From NCBI RefSeq assembly GCF_964340395.1, contig NC_135554.1:2776001-2840000 (forward strand): a DNA stretch of 64,000 nt, read 5' to 3'. Below the pieces are notes generated by a model that did no database searches, was not told the DNA's origin, and was given only the letters and a program-made list of their open reading frames with translations. Numbering within the stretch: position 1 is the stretch's first letter; the number at the start of each line of letters is the position of its first letter. This stretch comes from Glandiceps talaboti (Eukaryota > Hemichordata > Enteropneusta > Spengelidae). Positions 1 to 13,252 of this stretch are shown here, in pieces. The translations under genes were made by a program, and so were the position numbers.

Positions 1-139
1 ATTTTTTTTTACCCAAATCACAAACTGGTGATACGATCATTTTGATTTGAACAATTTCCCAACTAGACACCCAAGTTAATGGACCCACCAAATATCATGG
101 CAATCGGTTCAGCATTTTTTGACTTTAAGTTGTTTACAC

Positions 140-172
<33 letters not shown>

Positions 173-220
173 TGCCGGGCGATCCCTATAGCACTACTGA
201 ACACCAGTTCAGTTGTGCTA
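1..220 (+). mobile_element. Right end of dispersed TIR element (truncated by window edge)
   Basis: This is the terminal part of the family described at 62329-63596. It shows the shared stretches TTTGAACAATTTCCCAACTA and TTTTTGACTTTAAGT, a CAGA microsatellite (139-171), and the end CAGTTCAGTTGTGCTA at 220. Confidence 0.7.
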
Positions 221-251
221 AACATAATACTGACCCGCAGCGATTGGCAAC

Positions 252-750
252 CTGCACAATAGTCCCAGGCCTGCAGCCCACACAATAGTTACACTCCCAG
301 GCCTGCAGCCCACACAATAGTTACACTCCCAGGCCTGCAGCCCACACAATAGTTACACTCCCAGGCCTGCAGCCCACACAATAGTTACACTCCCAGGCCT
401 GCAGCCCACACAATAGTTACACTCCCAGGCCTGCAGCCCACACAATAGTTACACTCCCAGGCCTGCAGCCCACACAATAGTTACACTCCCAGGCCCACAG
501 CAGCCCACAACCCGCACAATAGTTACACTCCAAGGCCCACAGCAGCCCACAACCCACACAATAGTTACACTCCCAGGCCCACAGCAGCCCACAACCTGCA
601 CAATAGTTACATTCCCAGGCCCACAGCAGCCGTACAGCCCACACAATAGTTACACTCCCAGGCCCACAGCAGCCCACAACCCGCACAATAGTTACACTCC
701 CAGGCCCACAGCAGCCCACAACCCACACAATAGTTACACTCCCAGGAATG
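252..750. repeat. Minisatellite, 32-bp units passing into 43-bp units
   Basis: About seven 32-bp copies with core CACAATAGTTACACTCCCAG are followed by about six 43-bp copies. The longer copies carry an extra GCCCACAGCAGCCCAC-type insertion. The array lies directly beyond the transposon end at 220. The open frames over it are repeat translations, not genes. Confidence 0.9.
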
Positions 751-1730
751 CAACAACCCGTTTATCCGCACAATAATTACACTCAAACAGCCTGTACTAT
801 GAATTAAGTTTAGTAAGGTAGGAAGCCATATAGTGTAGGTACATCACAGTGTATGCTATATAGTACATCATTCCAGACACTCAGACTATCTGCTGTTTTC
901 CTAATAAGGTGTTATGTAAGTATGGTATGAGTTATTTAGTATCTTTTACATGTCTATGGTCTAGATTAGAAGGCTATATAATTTAATACATTCCTTTACA
1001 TATAGTATTGAAATAAAATGTAACAAAAATTGTATTCATTTAAAACTTCCGTAGGGAATTCTTAGATCACCCTGGGAACTATTGTAGTCTCAATTATTAC
1101 CACTCTTTGAATGTACTGCGCTGACCTGACCTCGCTATATGTGCGTGCCATCAGTAAAAACACACCATATATACAAACAAAGCATTGCTTTATAGCAATT
1201 GTAAACTCACTATCAGTAGATTTATTGTCATTCAGTACATCAGGTCTTTTGTATAAAGACTGTGAAAAGATGCCATTACACAACTCCACCACACATTTTT
1301 ATATATGCACCACGCCTATGACAAAACACATCAAATGATAGGGCCTAATAAAAAAAATTGTGTGGTTCCGATTACGTTCAATTTTAGAATAGGTGGGGTA
1401 GGTAGATTTTTTATTTTATTTTATCATATAGTTTTTACTGTGTGAGTGTCTAATTCAGGTTTTCCATTGTTTTCCAAATGGTCTCTGTGTTAATTGTTAT
1501 AACATTTCTTCCTATCAGATGTACAGCTATTACAGATTGGAAGAATAGTCTTATTTTGTCCTTTTAATTTATGTCACTTTCCGCATCCACTATTTCTCGT
1601 GAGACTTCACAATTTTATGCGATTTTATTAATTTTTGAATACGCGAAAAAAAGTTTAGGGTCAGCAATGAAAAGCTCGGTGGAGTCGGGTAGCCGGAACC
1701 AAACAATTATTTTTTTTAAGACCTAGTCTG
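751..1730. other. Unassigned AT-rich sequence
   Basis: No splice-flanked coding segment, hairpin or array is visible. The two short overlapping open frames on opposite strands at 1062-1338 have no recognisable motif. Confidence 0.5.
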
Positions 1731-1803
1731 TATTCACTTTATTTCTGTATGCTATTTTTCTATGCTTTACCATGCTTGCTATGGCATGTTGTTATGCAAT
1801 AAA

Positions 1804-1835
<32 letters not shown>

Positions 1836-1836
1836 A
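1731..1836 (+). mobile_element. 3' end of a plus-strand LINE with a GATT tail
   Basis: The sequence GCAATAAAGATTGATTGATT continues as seven tandem GATT units (1803-1836). A polyadenylation-like hexamer running into a short tandem tail is typical of CR1/L2-like non-LTR elements. The coding part is not recognisable. Confidence 0.45.
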
Positions 1837-2190
1837 TTGCCACATATAAATGCAAAAGCTTACAATGGATATTGGTGTAGAATCGCAGATAAAAGACAAG
1901 TTAAAAGAAAACCACATAAAACTGGTAAGAACATTATAACTATGATAAATACGAGATAAGATAAAACAAATAAATAAATAATAATAATACATGGTTTGTT
2001 AGAAAATATTACCAAAATAAAATAAAATGGTCAAATTGCTTGAGTTCACATATCAGCACTTCAGCAGTAAAATAAATATGTTTAGAAACAAAAAAAACAA
2101 AAACAAAAAACAAGTTGATCAATAAACAAGTCCTAAAAGTTGTACAATGATTAAACTTCTAAGGTCAATTGACCAATTACAAAGGGAGAA
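1837..2190. other. Unassigned A-rich sequence
   Basis: A-rich intergenic sequence between two LINE remnants. It may include 3' UTR of the minus-strand LINE. No other structure is seen. Confidence 0.4.
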
Positions 2191-2199
2191 AGATGTGCA

Positions 2200-3260
2200 T
2201 CAGACTTTGAAAAACACAACCTCATTTCTTGACATTTCTTTGGGTTTAAACTCATATTGTTGTAAGAAAGACCACTCATGAATTCTACTGAAATCTGCTT
2301 GTAAACAAGAACTACTGGTATCGTATGTTACAGTGAAAGTGTTGGATATTGTGGTGTTGGCCATAAAATTAAAGTTTGAGTTTACAATTGGAACCTGGAT
2401 ATCATTAATCATCAAAATGAATAGAATAGGGCCAAGTTTTGTTCCTTGTGATACTCCAGCTTTGACATGTTGCCATGTTGAGGATGAATCATTCAAAACA
2501 ACCCTAATTTGCTTCCTGTCTGTAAGAAAGTGAGCAACCTATTTCACAAGATTGGGATTGATGTTTAAGTTACTTGAGTTTTGACATTAAAATATTGTGA
2601 TCAATTTTATCAAATGCTTTGCTGAAATCCAAGAAGCAAACTGTAATCATATGTCCAGGGTATCATATTTGCCAATGTCGATGATGATTTCTTGGTACCA
2701 GCATATTGTTTATTGTCAATCTTTCCTGTTACTTCCTGCTTTATCCATTTCTCAATCAATGATTCCATGACCTACATGTAATACTCGTTAGTGAAATAGG
2801 TCTTAAGTCATTTAGAGATGATGGGCTGTTTACCTTTGGAAGGGGCATGATATTAGCTTCTTTCATTGATGTTGGAACTTTTCCCTCCTTGAATGAATCA
2901 TTGCAAGTATTAGACAGCGGAGAGGCAAACTCTTCAGCAAACATTCCATGAGAATTTTATTGGGAATCCTGTCAGGACCACCTTTCTTATTCATGTTGAG
3001 TGATTTCAACAGCTTGACTAGACCAATGTAGGTTAGAGTTGGTAGTAGGCAGTTGCATGCCTTCAGATAGTGTGTTGATGAATGGGTTCATAGTCTTTTG
3101 TAATGTTAATGAAGTGATCATTGATAGCCTCTGCTAGGTTGTTGCCGTGGAGACGTGTACTATTGATATCCAATTCTACGGATGACATACTTGTATTTCT
3201 TTCATTTAGCTTATTCATATTTCCCACCATTTTCTGCTACATTGGTCTTAAAAAAAATGT
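2200..3260 (-). pseudogene. Decayed non-LTR retrotransposon reverse transcriptase
   Basis: Minus-strand fragments in changing frames show reverse-transcriptase signatures in order. They are P-L-P-K-V-N-S-P-S-S-L-N-D-L-R-P-I-S-L-T near 2850, F-S-K-A-F-D-K-I-D near 2610, and G-V-S-Q-G-T-K-L-G-P-I-L-F near 2430. The catalytic Y/F-A-D-D is replaced by M-A-N-T-T. It belongs to the CR1/L2/Daphne-like group and is inactive. Confidence 0.85.
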
Positions 3261-3499
3261 TTAGGTAACATCTTTGCAGAGTGGGTAGTACGTACTGTAG
3301 TGACTTCTTTTGCATGTAATGGCAGAGTTCAGATGATTTTATGAGCAACCTCTTGGCCTTAAACTATAAGCACTACATAATTCTCACATATACACAATGA
3401 TCAGAATGTCAACCATCACATTTTTCTCAATAAATCTTATCTTACCTTTTATACAGCCAAAGACATACTGAGCTGTGCATGCAACGGAATAATCAAAGT

Positions 3500-3691
3500 A
3501 TTATCATTTTAGTCCCCAACAGGCACCTCCTCGAGGGGGACTTATACATTGGGTTCTGTCCATGCGTCCGTCCATCTGTCTGTCTGTGTGCATGCATTCA
3601 CTCTCATATCTCTGCCATGCACTAACTGATTTCAACAAAACCTGGCATAAAGGTAATATACTATATGTGACATGTGCATGTCATTTAGTTT
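3500..3691. repeat. Dispersed repeat, copy A
   Basis: The stretch with GGGGGACTTATACATTGGGT, then ATATCTCTGCCATGC and TGATTTCAACAAAACCTGG, recurs inverted at 39930-40145. The copy is interrupted at 3692 by the large fold-back element, and related sequence probably resumes after 6110. Confidence 0.7.
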
Positions 3692-6110
3692 TAAAGGTGA
3701 TTCAAAATGCTCACATTCACTATCGCTAATTTGCTAGACGACATGTTTGTGAAATGCATTCTGGTTTTAAAACTTTTCAAAAGCGTCTGCAAACACCTTA
3801 AAATGACCCTTTTTCAGTCACTTCCCTTCGGATTTACTTCGAGAGTTTTCGGGTATTTCCGGTCCCACCTAGACCACGGGATTTTATGACGTCATAAAGA
3901 GACATGGATAGCACGTAGCCTATGGCGAGCGTAGTCACTAGGTGAACAAAACTCAACAGCATTGTGAAAAAATACATTGCTAGTGGTTGTAACAGACATC
4001 AGTAAACAAAAACTACACTCTACATGTCTTATTAACCAACATTTACCGATATTTACTCACACTTTCTGACTAATTGGCAGTGTCTGTTGGTATAAATGCT
4101 AAAATATGATCTCCCCATATTATGGCAAAATAAATCAAAACGGCTAGACTACAGTGTAGATATACATAAACACTTGTAATGTCGCTCGCGTGTTTCAATT
4201 TATTTATCTGATTTTTTTTATTATTTGCCGAGGAGAAGCATTACAATATCTTCGACAGGCATGGCGTCGACAGCATATTATAGCCTACTATACTCGACTA
4301 TACTCACTGATGTCGCCTTTTGAACGGCGCATTTAGCAACAAAGTAAACATATTTATCTTGAATAAATATACTAGCTATTTATAGATTGCCATATCATCA
4401 GCAATAAAATTGTAAAGAATTGAGGAAATTTCGTGAGTTTAGTGTTGTCATTTACATGACTTTAGCAACTCGTCTGGAAGAAAACTTGTATGGTTTCCCT
4501 TGTTGCGATATCACTTAATTTAATGCAACAAGCCTATTTAATATTCATTAGAAGAATTCTGTAACGAATCATGGTATTCGAAGTGTACAGTTTAGGAAAC
4601 CAACAAATCAAATATCGCGATGTGTTCATGATATCAAATACGATTGGACAATATTGACGTCGGCAATCAAGGTCGTGACCCCAGCACATGGTTATGAAAG
4701 AAAGCCTGCAACTAGATACTTGGCTAGCCACGTCCGGTCCCGTTTCTCAGGGTTTGTTTTAGAGACGTTATTTCTGTACGACTTGAAGAATTTTACAATA
4801 TATCTGATTGATAAATATGGATTACATCAACACGTGGATAAATGTAACCCGACACGAATGTGCGCTGTGCTCTCCCGATTCCATACGTACATTGTACATA
4901 CACTGCTTCAGCTTTGATCGGCGGCCTAGTATGAGCTTACTGCCGCGGCCGCGGTGACTGCACAAAACTTGACAACACTACCCCTCTACCGATATATAAT
5001 AATCACCTGTATACCGTGATAAAAACAAGCAATAATTCGAGTCCCCAACAAGTCGATGAGACCTACTTCTGTTCTGTCCGATCCGAATGCGAGTTTCTTA
5101 GGTTTTATATGGGTTTCAGACTCGGACTAGAGTATTACGCCCTAGACAATAATAGATGTAAACTTGTGTTCACAAGCCAAACATGTGACAATACAAGACC
5201 ACAACGAAAACTGTGAAAAATTTGCAGGTCAGGCTCATTTTATATATGGACAACAAAATTAGGTCGGTCACAGTTCCATTTACATGTACATGATGCAATG
5301 ACTCGGAGCGTACTTCCATATGCTCGGAGCAAATCGAATCAATTAGTGTATTATGGGACCAACAAATATATTGTGGCACATGTCCCGATACGCCTTCTTG
5401 AAGTTTCCCATTGGTATTCTAATAGCTAGTATATTTATTCGAGATGAAATATGTTTACTTTGTTGTTAAATGCACTGTTCAAAAGGCGACGCAAGTACGA
5501 TTGGGCTAAAATATGCCGTCCTTGGCCCGGGGATGCCGTCAAACGTCACCACGGTATCGTAATGCTTCTTGTCGGCAAATAATAAAAAATCAGATAAATA
5601 AAAGTCAATGAGTGTGAAACACGCGACATTACAAGTGTTTATATATATCTAGTCTAGCCGTTTTTGATTTATTTTGCCATAATATGGGGAGATCATATTT
5701 TAGCATTTATACCAACAGACACTGCCAATTAGTCAGAAAGTGTGAGTAAATATCGGTAAATGTTGGTTAATAAGACATGTAGAGTGTAGTTTTTGTTTAC
5801 TGATGTCTGTTACAACCACTAGCAATGTATTTTTTCACAATGCTGTTGAGTTTTGTTCACCTTGTGACTACGCTCGCCATAGGCTACGTGCTATCCATGT
5901 CTCTTTATGACGTCATAAAATCCCGTGGTCTAGGTGGGACCGGAAATACCCGAAAACTCTCGAAGTAAATCCGAAGGGAAGTGACTGAAAAAGGGTCATT
6001 TTAAGGTGTTTGCAGACGCTTTTGAAAAGTTTTAAAACCAGAATGCATTTCACAAACATGTCGTCTAGCAAATTAGCGATAGTGAATGTGAGCATTTTGA
6101 ATCACCTTTA
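3692..6110. mobile_element. Large fold-back element, about 0.7-kb inverted arms
   Basis: Positions 3692 to about 4385 are the reverse complement of about 5418-6110 with few differences. The same 60-codon frame is open in both arms. The arms flank about 1.03 kb of unique sequence containing a GCGGCCGCGG run near 4943. No transposase-like frame is present, so this is a non-autonomous palindromic element or an inverted duplication. No clear target-site duplication was found. Confidence 0.85.
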
Positions 6111-7369
6111 TCAAGGATGGCCAAATGGTGGCCATATTTGTTGTTATTCACAATATACATCAAAACTTTGGAGGTATAACACGTAGTCACTCCACCCATA
6201 TTATCAAACATGAGCTTTCCTTTAAAGACACTGACCTTTGACCTTGGAAGTCTTCTTTGAGGTCAAATAGCTAAAGTTGGGTTATCTTCATAGCTGTTTT
6301 AATCAAACATTTCAAGTCATGATGATATAATTATACTTTAATCATGTCTTGGTTTTTACTGTGTAAGGCATATGTAGGTCACTTAATTTTGTGAACCTTG
6401 ACCTGAATAGCAAACTGGCAGCCATAAACAAGCACATTTTGCCTACCTCCAAAAGTTTGATAAATATGGACACCATTCAATTATGAAATTTTGTTTTCAT
6501 CATCACAAAACCACAGCACCATTCATAACAAGCCATCCCAAAGAAATAACAGCTCTGGTTTGCGACAATGTTTTGTATTTAGAGACACCAATCAAATTTG
6601 CACAATAACTTGGCATTAGGGGTGGACCATTTGATATTTGACACTTGTCAAATCCTGACAAACAGTTTCAAACACATGTCAGGGACCAGTCAGTTTCGTT
6701 AGCCTGTGGTACATATAATATTTGTTCTTTTCTCTGTTTCTTTCATAAATGGTTTAAATATTACTTCATGTAAGGGTTCAAACATAACTATACATAAAAT
6801 TATACATATAATAAATGTATTACCTAGCTACCACACTAGTTACAGAACATGCCATGTAAGTGTTTGGCTGTTTCACAATCAGAGCTTCACTTATCTTACA
6901 CTTTGGGGCAAAAGTGAACTTGAAGGTTTTGTAATGGTAATCTTCATACTATTGGATAGTTTATAAAAGAACTTAATCTAAATTGTTCTAGTCTCTTCAG
7001 TATGAATTTGTCAAAAGGAATGATACACTTCCTATTTCAGACACTACATGTATCGACACCACAACTCAAATTCAAGTTTACTTTCTATTGTACACTAGGT
7101 ATGACCTCCTAAAGTGCTCTAACACATCAGTAACTTTACTATACATGCAATATCAATGCCCCTATACCAATGTTACAGGCCCACTTTTATAACATGGAAA
7201 ACTTATTTAAAAAGTTATATTTACTTTAGCTTTCCAATGCTTGGCAATATATATCTCAGAGGCTATGAATAACCTAAAAATTGCCTAAATAGAAGCAAAA
7301 AACAGCAGATCGCGGAGGGGGGGGGGGGGTGGACTCCATCACCCCAGAGGCCACTCATTTGTTAAACCA
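6111..7369. other. Unassigned sequence, possibly old repeat
   Basis: AT-rich, with no convincing gene. The stretch ACTGACCTTTGACCTTGGAA near 6230 is repeat-like. The 86-codon open frame at 6706-6966 has hydrophobic patches but no family signature. A poly-G run lies at 7317-7329. Confidence 0.45.
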
Positions 7370-8275
7370 ACAATAAGTAAAAAACTTGAAAAGCTTCTAG
7401 GGGAGACCCCCTAGGACCATCCTCCCCCCCCCCCATAAGAGGTAGACATGTCCAAGCCTCAAATCAAAGTTCTTCCCTCCACCTCTTACTGTCAAGATGC
7501 TATGAAACTTTATTTCAAAAATGTTTCAACCATGCGTAGTTGCTTTTTACAATTGTTAGAGCTGTCTTGTAAAGCTTGCAAATTATTGTCTGAAAGTGTC
7601 TGTTAATTAATAGCCTGAAAATTAGCTTTAAGAGTAAAAATCCTCCAGGGCTTCTAGAGGGACACCCCTAAAACCCCCCTCCCCCATAAAAGGTAGACAT
7701 GTTCCAGTTTCAAATCAAAGTTCTTTCCTCCACCTCTTACTGTCAAGATGCTATGGAACTTTATTTCAAACATGTTTCAACCTTATGTAGTTGCTTTTTA
7801 CATGTTAGAGCTGTCTTGTATAGAGCTTGCAAATTATTGTCTGAAAGTGTCTGTGAATAGCGTAAACGTTACCTTTAGAATTAAAAAACCTCCAGGGCTT
7901 CTAGGGGGACACCCCTAGAACCCACCATAAAAGGTAGACATGTTCCAGTTTCAAATCAAAGTTCTTTCCTCCACCTCTTAGTGTCAAGATGCTATGGAAC
8001 TTTATTTCAAAAATGTTTCAACCTCACGTAGTTGCTTTTTACATGTTAGAGCTGTCTTGTAAAGTTTGTAAATTATTGTCTGAAAGTGTCTGTGAATAGC
8101 CTAAACATTGCCTTTAGAAGTAAAAATCCTCCAGGGCTTCTAGGGGGAGACCCCCTAGAACCCCCCCCCCCCCCCATTCACACACACTCACACAAAAGAG
8201 GTGGACATATCCCAGTCTCAAAGCTCTTCCCTCTACAGCTTACTGTCAGATGCTATGAAACTTTATTCACGGGGG
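7370..8275. repeat. Tandem repeat, about 245-bp unit, nearly four copies
   Basis: Copies start near 7393, 7649, 7897 and 8137, each with GGCTTCTAGGGGGA followed by a C-run. They share ATCAAAGTTCTTTCCTCCAC and AGAGCTGTCTTGTA. The last copy is truncated. Homopolymer C tracts inside the copies may be length-unstable or poorly sequenced. Confidence 0.88.
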
Positions 8276-8895
8276 TCAGTGACTTTTGGTCAGCCCAATG
8301 GGAAAAAAAACACTGACACCAAACCACCCCCCACCCCCTCCCCCCACCCCCTAAGGTGGAGAAACTGACCGGTCTATCTGAATGTTTGAGCTTACCAATC
8401 AAGTTTCCGATTTATATTTTCAGTGTGTCACCATACCATGGCATAAAAACTGTCAACGATGTTTACTTAATTGAAAATCAAACATGTATGAAATATGTAA
8501 TTTTCTAAATATAATCTGTGTGTGATAGAACAGCATCTTTTTACTCTCTGTATTACTGTGTGTGAAAACCAAACAGAAAATTGTGGCAACAAATGTAGGT
8601 GTTCAACGTTGACGTAAAGAAATCCGGATATCTCAAAGAAGCAAAGAAAAATAAAGTTGCCAGCATAGGCGAAGGAGAAAAAAAATAATTCTAAGGCAAG
8701 CAGGTGGGAAAAAAATAATGACTCTCCACCAATCTTCCAAGGCCCCCCCCCCCCCCCAGGATATCGAATGGTCTACCCCTTAAAACACACAAGTTGGGTG
8801 CTATGTGTTCGATCGAAGGCTTGTCCTTTCTGTTTCATCTAAACCAGTGTGTTTAATTTCTATCAATTCAATATACGCATTGAGCTTACATGTAG
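8276..8895. other. Unassigned sequence with poly-C tracts
   Basis: No gene is recognised. C-rich blocks lie near 8320-8352 and 8743-8757. Confidence 0.4.
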
Positions 8896-8896
8896 C

Positions 8897-9413
8897 TATT
8901 AACTAGCCTGTCTACTAGCAATGGTTTAGATCTAAGTATTAGTGTATTAACTAGCCTGTCTACTAGCAATGGTTTAGATCTAAGTATTAGTGTATCAACT
9001 AGCCTGTCTACTAGCAATGGTTTAGATCTAAGTATTAGTGTATTAACTAGCCTGTCTACTAGCAATGGTATAGATCTAAGTATTAGTGTATTAACTAGCC
9101 TGTCTACTAGCAATGGTTTAGATCTAAGTATTAGTGTATTAACTAGCCTGTCTACTAGCAATGGTTTAGATCTAAGTATTAGTGTATTAACTAGCCTGTC
9201 TACTAGCATTGGTTTAGATCTAAGTATTAGTGTATTAACTAGCCTGTCTACTAGCAATGGTTTAGATCTAAGTATTAGTGTATTAACTAGCCTGTCTACT
9301 AGCATTGGTTTAGATCTAAGTATTAGTTTATTAACTAGCCTGTCTACTAGCAATGGTTTAGATCTAAGTATTAGTGTATTAACTAGCCTGTCTACTACTA
9401 GCAATGGTTTAGA
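8897..9413. repeat. 48-bp minisatellite, about 11 copies
   Basis: Units share CTAGCCTGTCTACTAGCAAT and TTAGATCTAAGTATTAGTGT. As 48 is a multiple of three, the minus strand stays open for 172 codons with a 16-residue repeat. Homogeneity of the units and lack of flanking gene structure argue that this is not a protein. Confidence 0.93.
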
Positions 9414-9604
9414 TCTAGGTTAAGCCTCAAATTGATAAGAACTTTACTCATATCACTGTACAAACATATTCTATAAGTAATAAAGTAATTGCCAAGTTAA
9501 ATGAATTAAAGACATGATATTGATCTTTTTATTTTATGAAATTGAAAATGAAAAACTAACACCTCCTCCCAATCCCTCAAATTCAGGTATCTCCCCTCCT
9601 TTCT

Positions 9605-11350
9605 CAAATCAGTTGCCTGTCCCATAAATCCACCAAATCACTTGCCTGTCCCATAAATCCACCAAATCACTTGCCTGTCCCATAAATCCACCAAATCACT
9701 TGCCTGCCCCATAAATCCACCAAATCAGTTGCCTGTCCCATATATCCACCAAATCACTTGCCTGTCCCTTAAATCCACCAAATCACTTGCCTGTCCCATA
9801 AATCCACCAAATCACTTGCCTGTCCCATAAATCCACCAAATCACTTGCCTGTCCCATAAATCCACCAAATCACTTGCCTGTCCCATAAATCCACCAAATC
9901 AGTTGCCTGTCCCATAAATCCACCAAATCACTTGCCTGTTCTATAAATCCACCAAAGCACTTGCCTGTCCCATATATCCACCAAATCACTTGCCTGTCCC
10001 ATAAATCCACCAAATCAGTTGCCTGTCCCTTAAATCCACCAAATCACTTGCCTGTCCCATAAATCCACCAAATCACTTGCCTGTCCCATATATCCACCAA
10101 ATCAGTTGCCTGTCCCATATATCCACCAAATCACTTGCCTATCCCATAAATCCACCAAAGCACTTGCCTGTCCCATATATCCACCAAATCACTTGCCTAT
10201 CCCATAAATCCACCAAATCACTTGCCTGTCCCATAAATCCACCAAATCAGTTGCCTGTTCCATAAATCCACCAAATCAGTTGCCTGTCCCATAAATCCAC
10301 CAAATCAGTTGCCTGTCCCATAAATCCACCAAATCACTTGCCTGTCCCATAAATCCACCAAATCACTTGCCTGTCCCATAAATCCACCAAATCTCTTGCC
10401 TGTCCCATATATCCACCAAATCAGTTGCCTGTCCCATATATCCACCAAATCACTTTCCTGTCCCATAAATCCACCAAATCACTTGCCTGTCCCATAAATC
10501 CACCAAATCACTTGCCTGTCCCATAAATCCACCAAATCACTTGCCTGTTCCACATATCCACCAAATCACTTGCCTGTCCCATAAATCCACCAAATCAGTT
10601 GCCTGTCCCATAAATCCACCAAATCAGTTGCCTGTCCCATAAATCCACCAAATCACTTGCCTGTCCCATAAATCCACCAAATCACTTGCCTGTTCCATAA
10701 ATCCACCAAATCACTTGCCTGTCCCATAAATCCACCAAATCACTTGCCTGTCCCATAAATCCACCAAATCAGTTGCCTGTCCCATAAATCCACCAAATCA
10801 CTTGCCTGTCCCATAAATCCACCAAATCACTTGCCTGTCCCATAAATCCACCAAATCACTTGCCTATCCCATAAATCCACCAAATCAGTTGCCTGTCCCA
10901 TAAATCCACCAAATCACTTGCCTGTCCCATAAATCCACCAAATCACTTGCCTGTCCCATAAATCCACCAAATCAGTTGCCTGTCCCATAAATCCACCAAA
11001 TCACTTGCCTGTCCCATAAATCCACCAAATCACTTGCCTGTCCCATAAATCCACCAAATCAGTTGCCTGTCCCATAAATCCACCAAATCACTTGCCTGTC
11101 CCATAAATCCACCAAATCACTTGCCTATCCCATAAATCCACCAAATCAGTTGCCTGTCCCATAAATCCACCAAATCACTTGCCTGTCCCATAAATCCACC
11201 AAATCACTTGCCTGTCCCATAAATCCACCAAATCACTTGCCTGTCCCATAAATCCACCAAATCAGTTGCCTGTCCCATAAATCCACCAAATCAGTCGCCT
11301 GTCCAATAAATCCACCAAATCAGTTGCCTGTCACATATATCCAGCAAATT
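9605..11350. repeat. 29-bp minisatellite, about 60 copies
   Basis: The unit has the core CCATAAATCCACCAAATCAC followed by TTGCCTGTC. Variants differ at one or two positions (CACTTG/CAGTTG, ATAAATCC/ATATATCC), and groups of variants recur in the same order, suggesting segmental expansion. There are no spacers, so it is not CRISPR-like. Confidence 0.95.
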
Positions 11351-11755
11351 CAGCTGTTTACCTCCTATTTCTCAAATTCAGTTGTTTTTGTTTAGGGAAT
11401 TTCCCTAAATACATCAAATTCAGAGTTACCCTCCTCTCCTTTAACCCTTACATTCCACTCCATTTTAGAAACAAACACATTTTAAATAATGTACTGGCAG
11501 TTAGTTACAAATACTTGTACAACTGTAGTATGTAGATAATTCACTTCTGAATCAAATATTGTATTTGTTCAAACACTCAAAATCAAACAAAAGCATATCT
11601 CTTAAAATTAATTCACTCTATGAGTTTTGAAGTGAGTATTAATTGTTTCAGTTTCATACTGATAACAGAACAATGGACTATCAAGTTTTTAAGTAGTCAG
11701 TTCTGAACCCAGAGTACAATTGTATAACTTACATGAGAGCTATAGTATAGTTTTA
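11351..11755. other. Unassigned sequence between two minisatellites
   Basis: AT-rich, with no gene or structure recognised. Confidence 0.5.
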
Positions 11756-12070
11756 ATAAACATCATTTTCTACTGTCCTGCTATGGGCTAATATAGTCTG
11801 CTAGCATCATTTTCTACTGTCCTGCTATGGGCTAATATAGTCTGCTAGCATCATTTTCTACTGTCCTGCTATGGGCTAATATAGTCTGCTAGCATCATTT
11901 TCTACTGTCCTGCTATGGGTTAATATAGTCTGCTAGCATCATTTTCTACTGTCCTGCTATGGGCTAATATAGTCTGCTAGCATCATTTTCTACTGTCCTG
12001 CTATGGGCTAATATAGTCTGCTAGCATCATTTTCTAATGTCCTGATATGGGCTAATATAATCTGCAGGCA
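11756..12070. repeat. 44-bp minisatellite, about seven copies
   Basis: Units contain TCTACTGTCCTGCTATGGGC followed by TAATATAGTCTGCTAG. The first six are nearly identical and the last is diverged. Confidence 0.92.
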
Positions 12071-12780
12071 TAATTTTCTACTAAGCAATATTGCTGAGTG
12101 GTTGGTCTAAGTAAATTTTGTGAGTTTTAACTAAACAAAGTCCATGGAGTAAAAATAACAGTTCAGCACCTCACCATGTGTGGCATGCCATTTTGATCTC
12201 TCAAATCAAATATGTTTGCAATAGACTACTTTTAATTTCATTACAACTGTAGTATAAGTAATAAATGTCATATAAATCAAAGTAAGTTCATTATTTTCCA
12301 AGCTGGGTTGTTCTTTGACGGATAACAGTAACATTACGTGTGATAAAGCAGAACTTTTGTTGTTGTTTAGTCTACTGCGCTGTGTGTGACATTCCGAAGT
12401 CCACACTGAGCTTGTCATCCAGATCAAAAATTTAGTAAACAAGTCTTCGATTACCCCCAACATGCTAATAGTTGGTAGAGGTAGCGTAAGTTGGGTCTGA
12501 TTACCAGAACTAGATGTGTCCAAAAAAATGTGTACTATACGGACAGGTACTTTGCTAGAAATGTTGTACATCTCACATTCTGAGTATTGGAAATATTCAA
12601 ATAACATAACATAAGTGTCTGTGTCCACTTTTTTACAGTCACCAAGCCACTGCCGTTACATTTCCTAAATCGGAAAAACCAACAGCTTATATAAATATAA
12701 ATTTTATAACAGGTAGGACATGCTTTTAACTATTTTTGTAAGCATGGTTATCAATTTTTGGCCTACCATGCACTATTTGT
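12071..12780. other. Unassigned sequence
   Basis: No convincing gene. A 140-codon minus-strand open frame (12628-12206) has no recognisable domain and lies in AT-rich sequence. Confidence 0.4.
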
Positions 12781-12932
12781 GCATACATACATACATACAT
12801 ACATACATACATACATACACACACACATACATACATACATACATACATACATACATACATACATACACATATATACATACATACATACATACATACATAC
12901 ATACATACATACATAGATACATACACACACAT

Positions 12933-12997
<65 letters not shown>

Positions 12998-13059
12998 TAC
13001 ATACACACACATGTACATACGTACGTACGGTACATACATACATACATACATACAACATC

Positions 13060-13094
<35 letters not shown>

Positions 13095-13112
13095 CCATCC
13101 ATCCATACATAC

Positions 13113-13148
<36 letters not shown>

Positions 13149-13252
13149 CAGACACACATACATACATACATACATACATACATACATACATACATACATA
13201 CATACATACATACGTACGTACGTACGTACGTACTTACGTACATACGTACGTT
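12781..13252. repeat. Compound microsatellite CATA/CA/CGTA
   Basis: Runs of CATA alternate with CA runs and short TCCA stretches and end in CGTA units. The long Tyr/His/Cys/Val frames on both strands are repeat translations. Confidence 0.97.

Noticed and set aside
6706-6966. 86-codon plus-strand open frame with a hydrophobic start
   Set aside because: Composition fits random AT-rich sequence. There is no donor, conserved motif or codon bias.
8886-9404. 172-codon minus-strand open frame with a 16-residue repeat
   Set aside because: It is the translation of a 48-bp minisatellite whose period is divisible by three. No splice sites, signal peptide or non-repetitive coding flank support a gene. 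The same applies to the 17-, 13-, 16- and 9-residue repeats at 42667-43101, 29655-30201, 62565-63139 and 57512-58355.
9605-11350. CRISPR-like regularity of the 29-bp repeats (also 55245-57575)
   Set aside because: Units are head-to-tail with no unique spacers, in a eukaryotic context with introns and LINEs.
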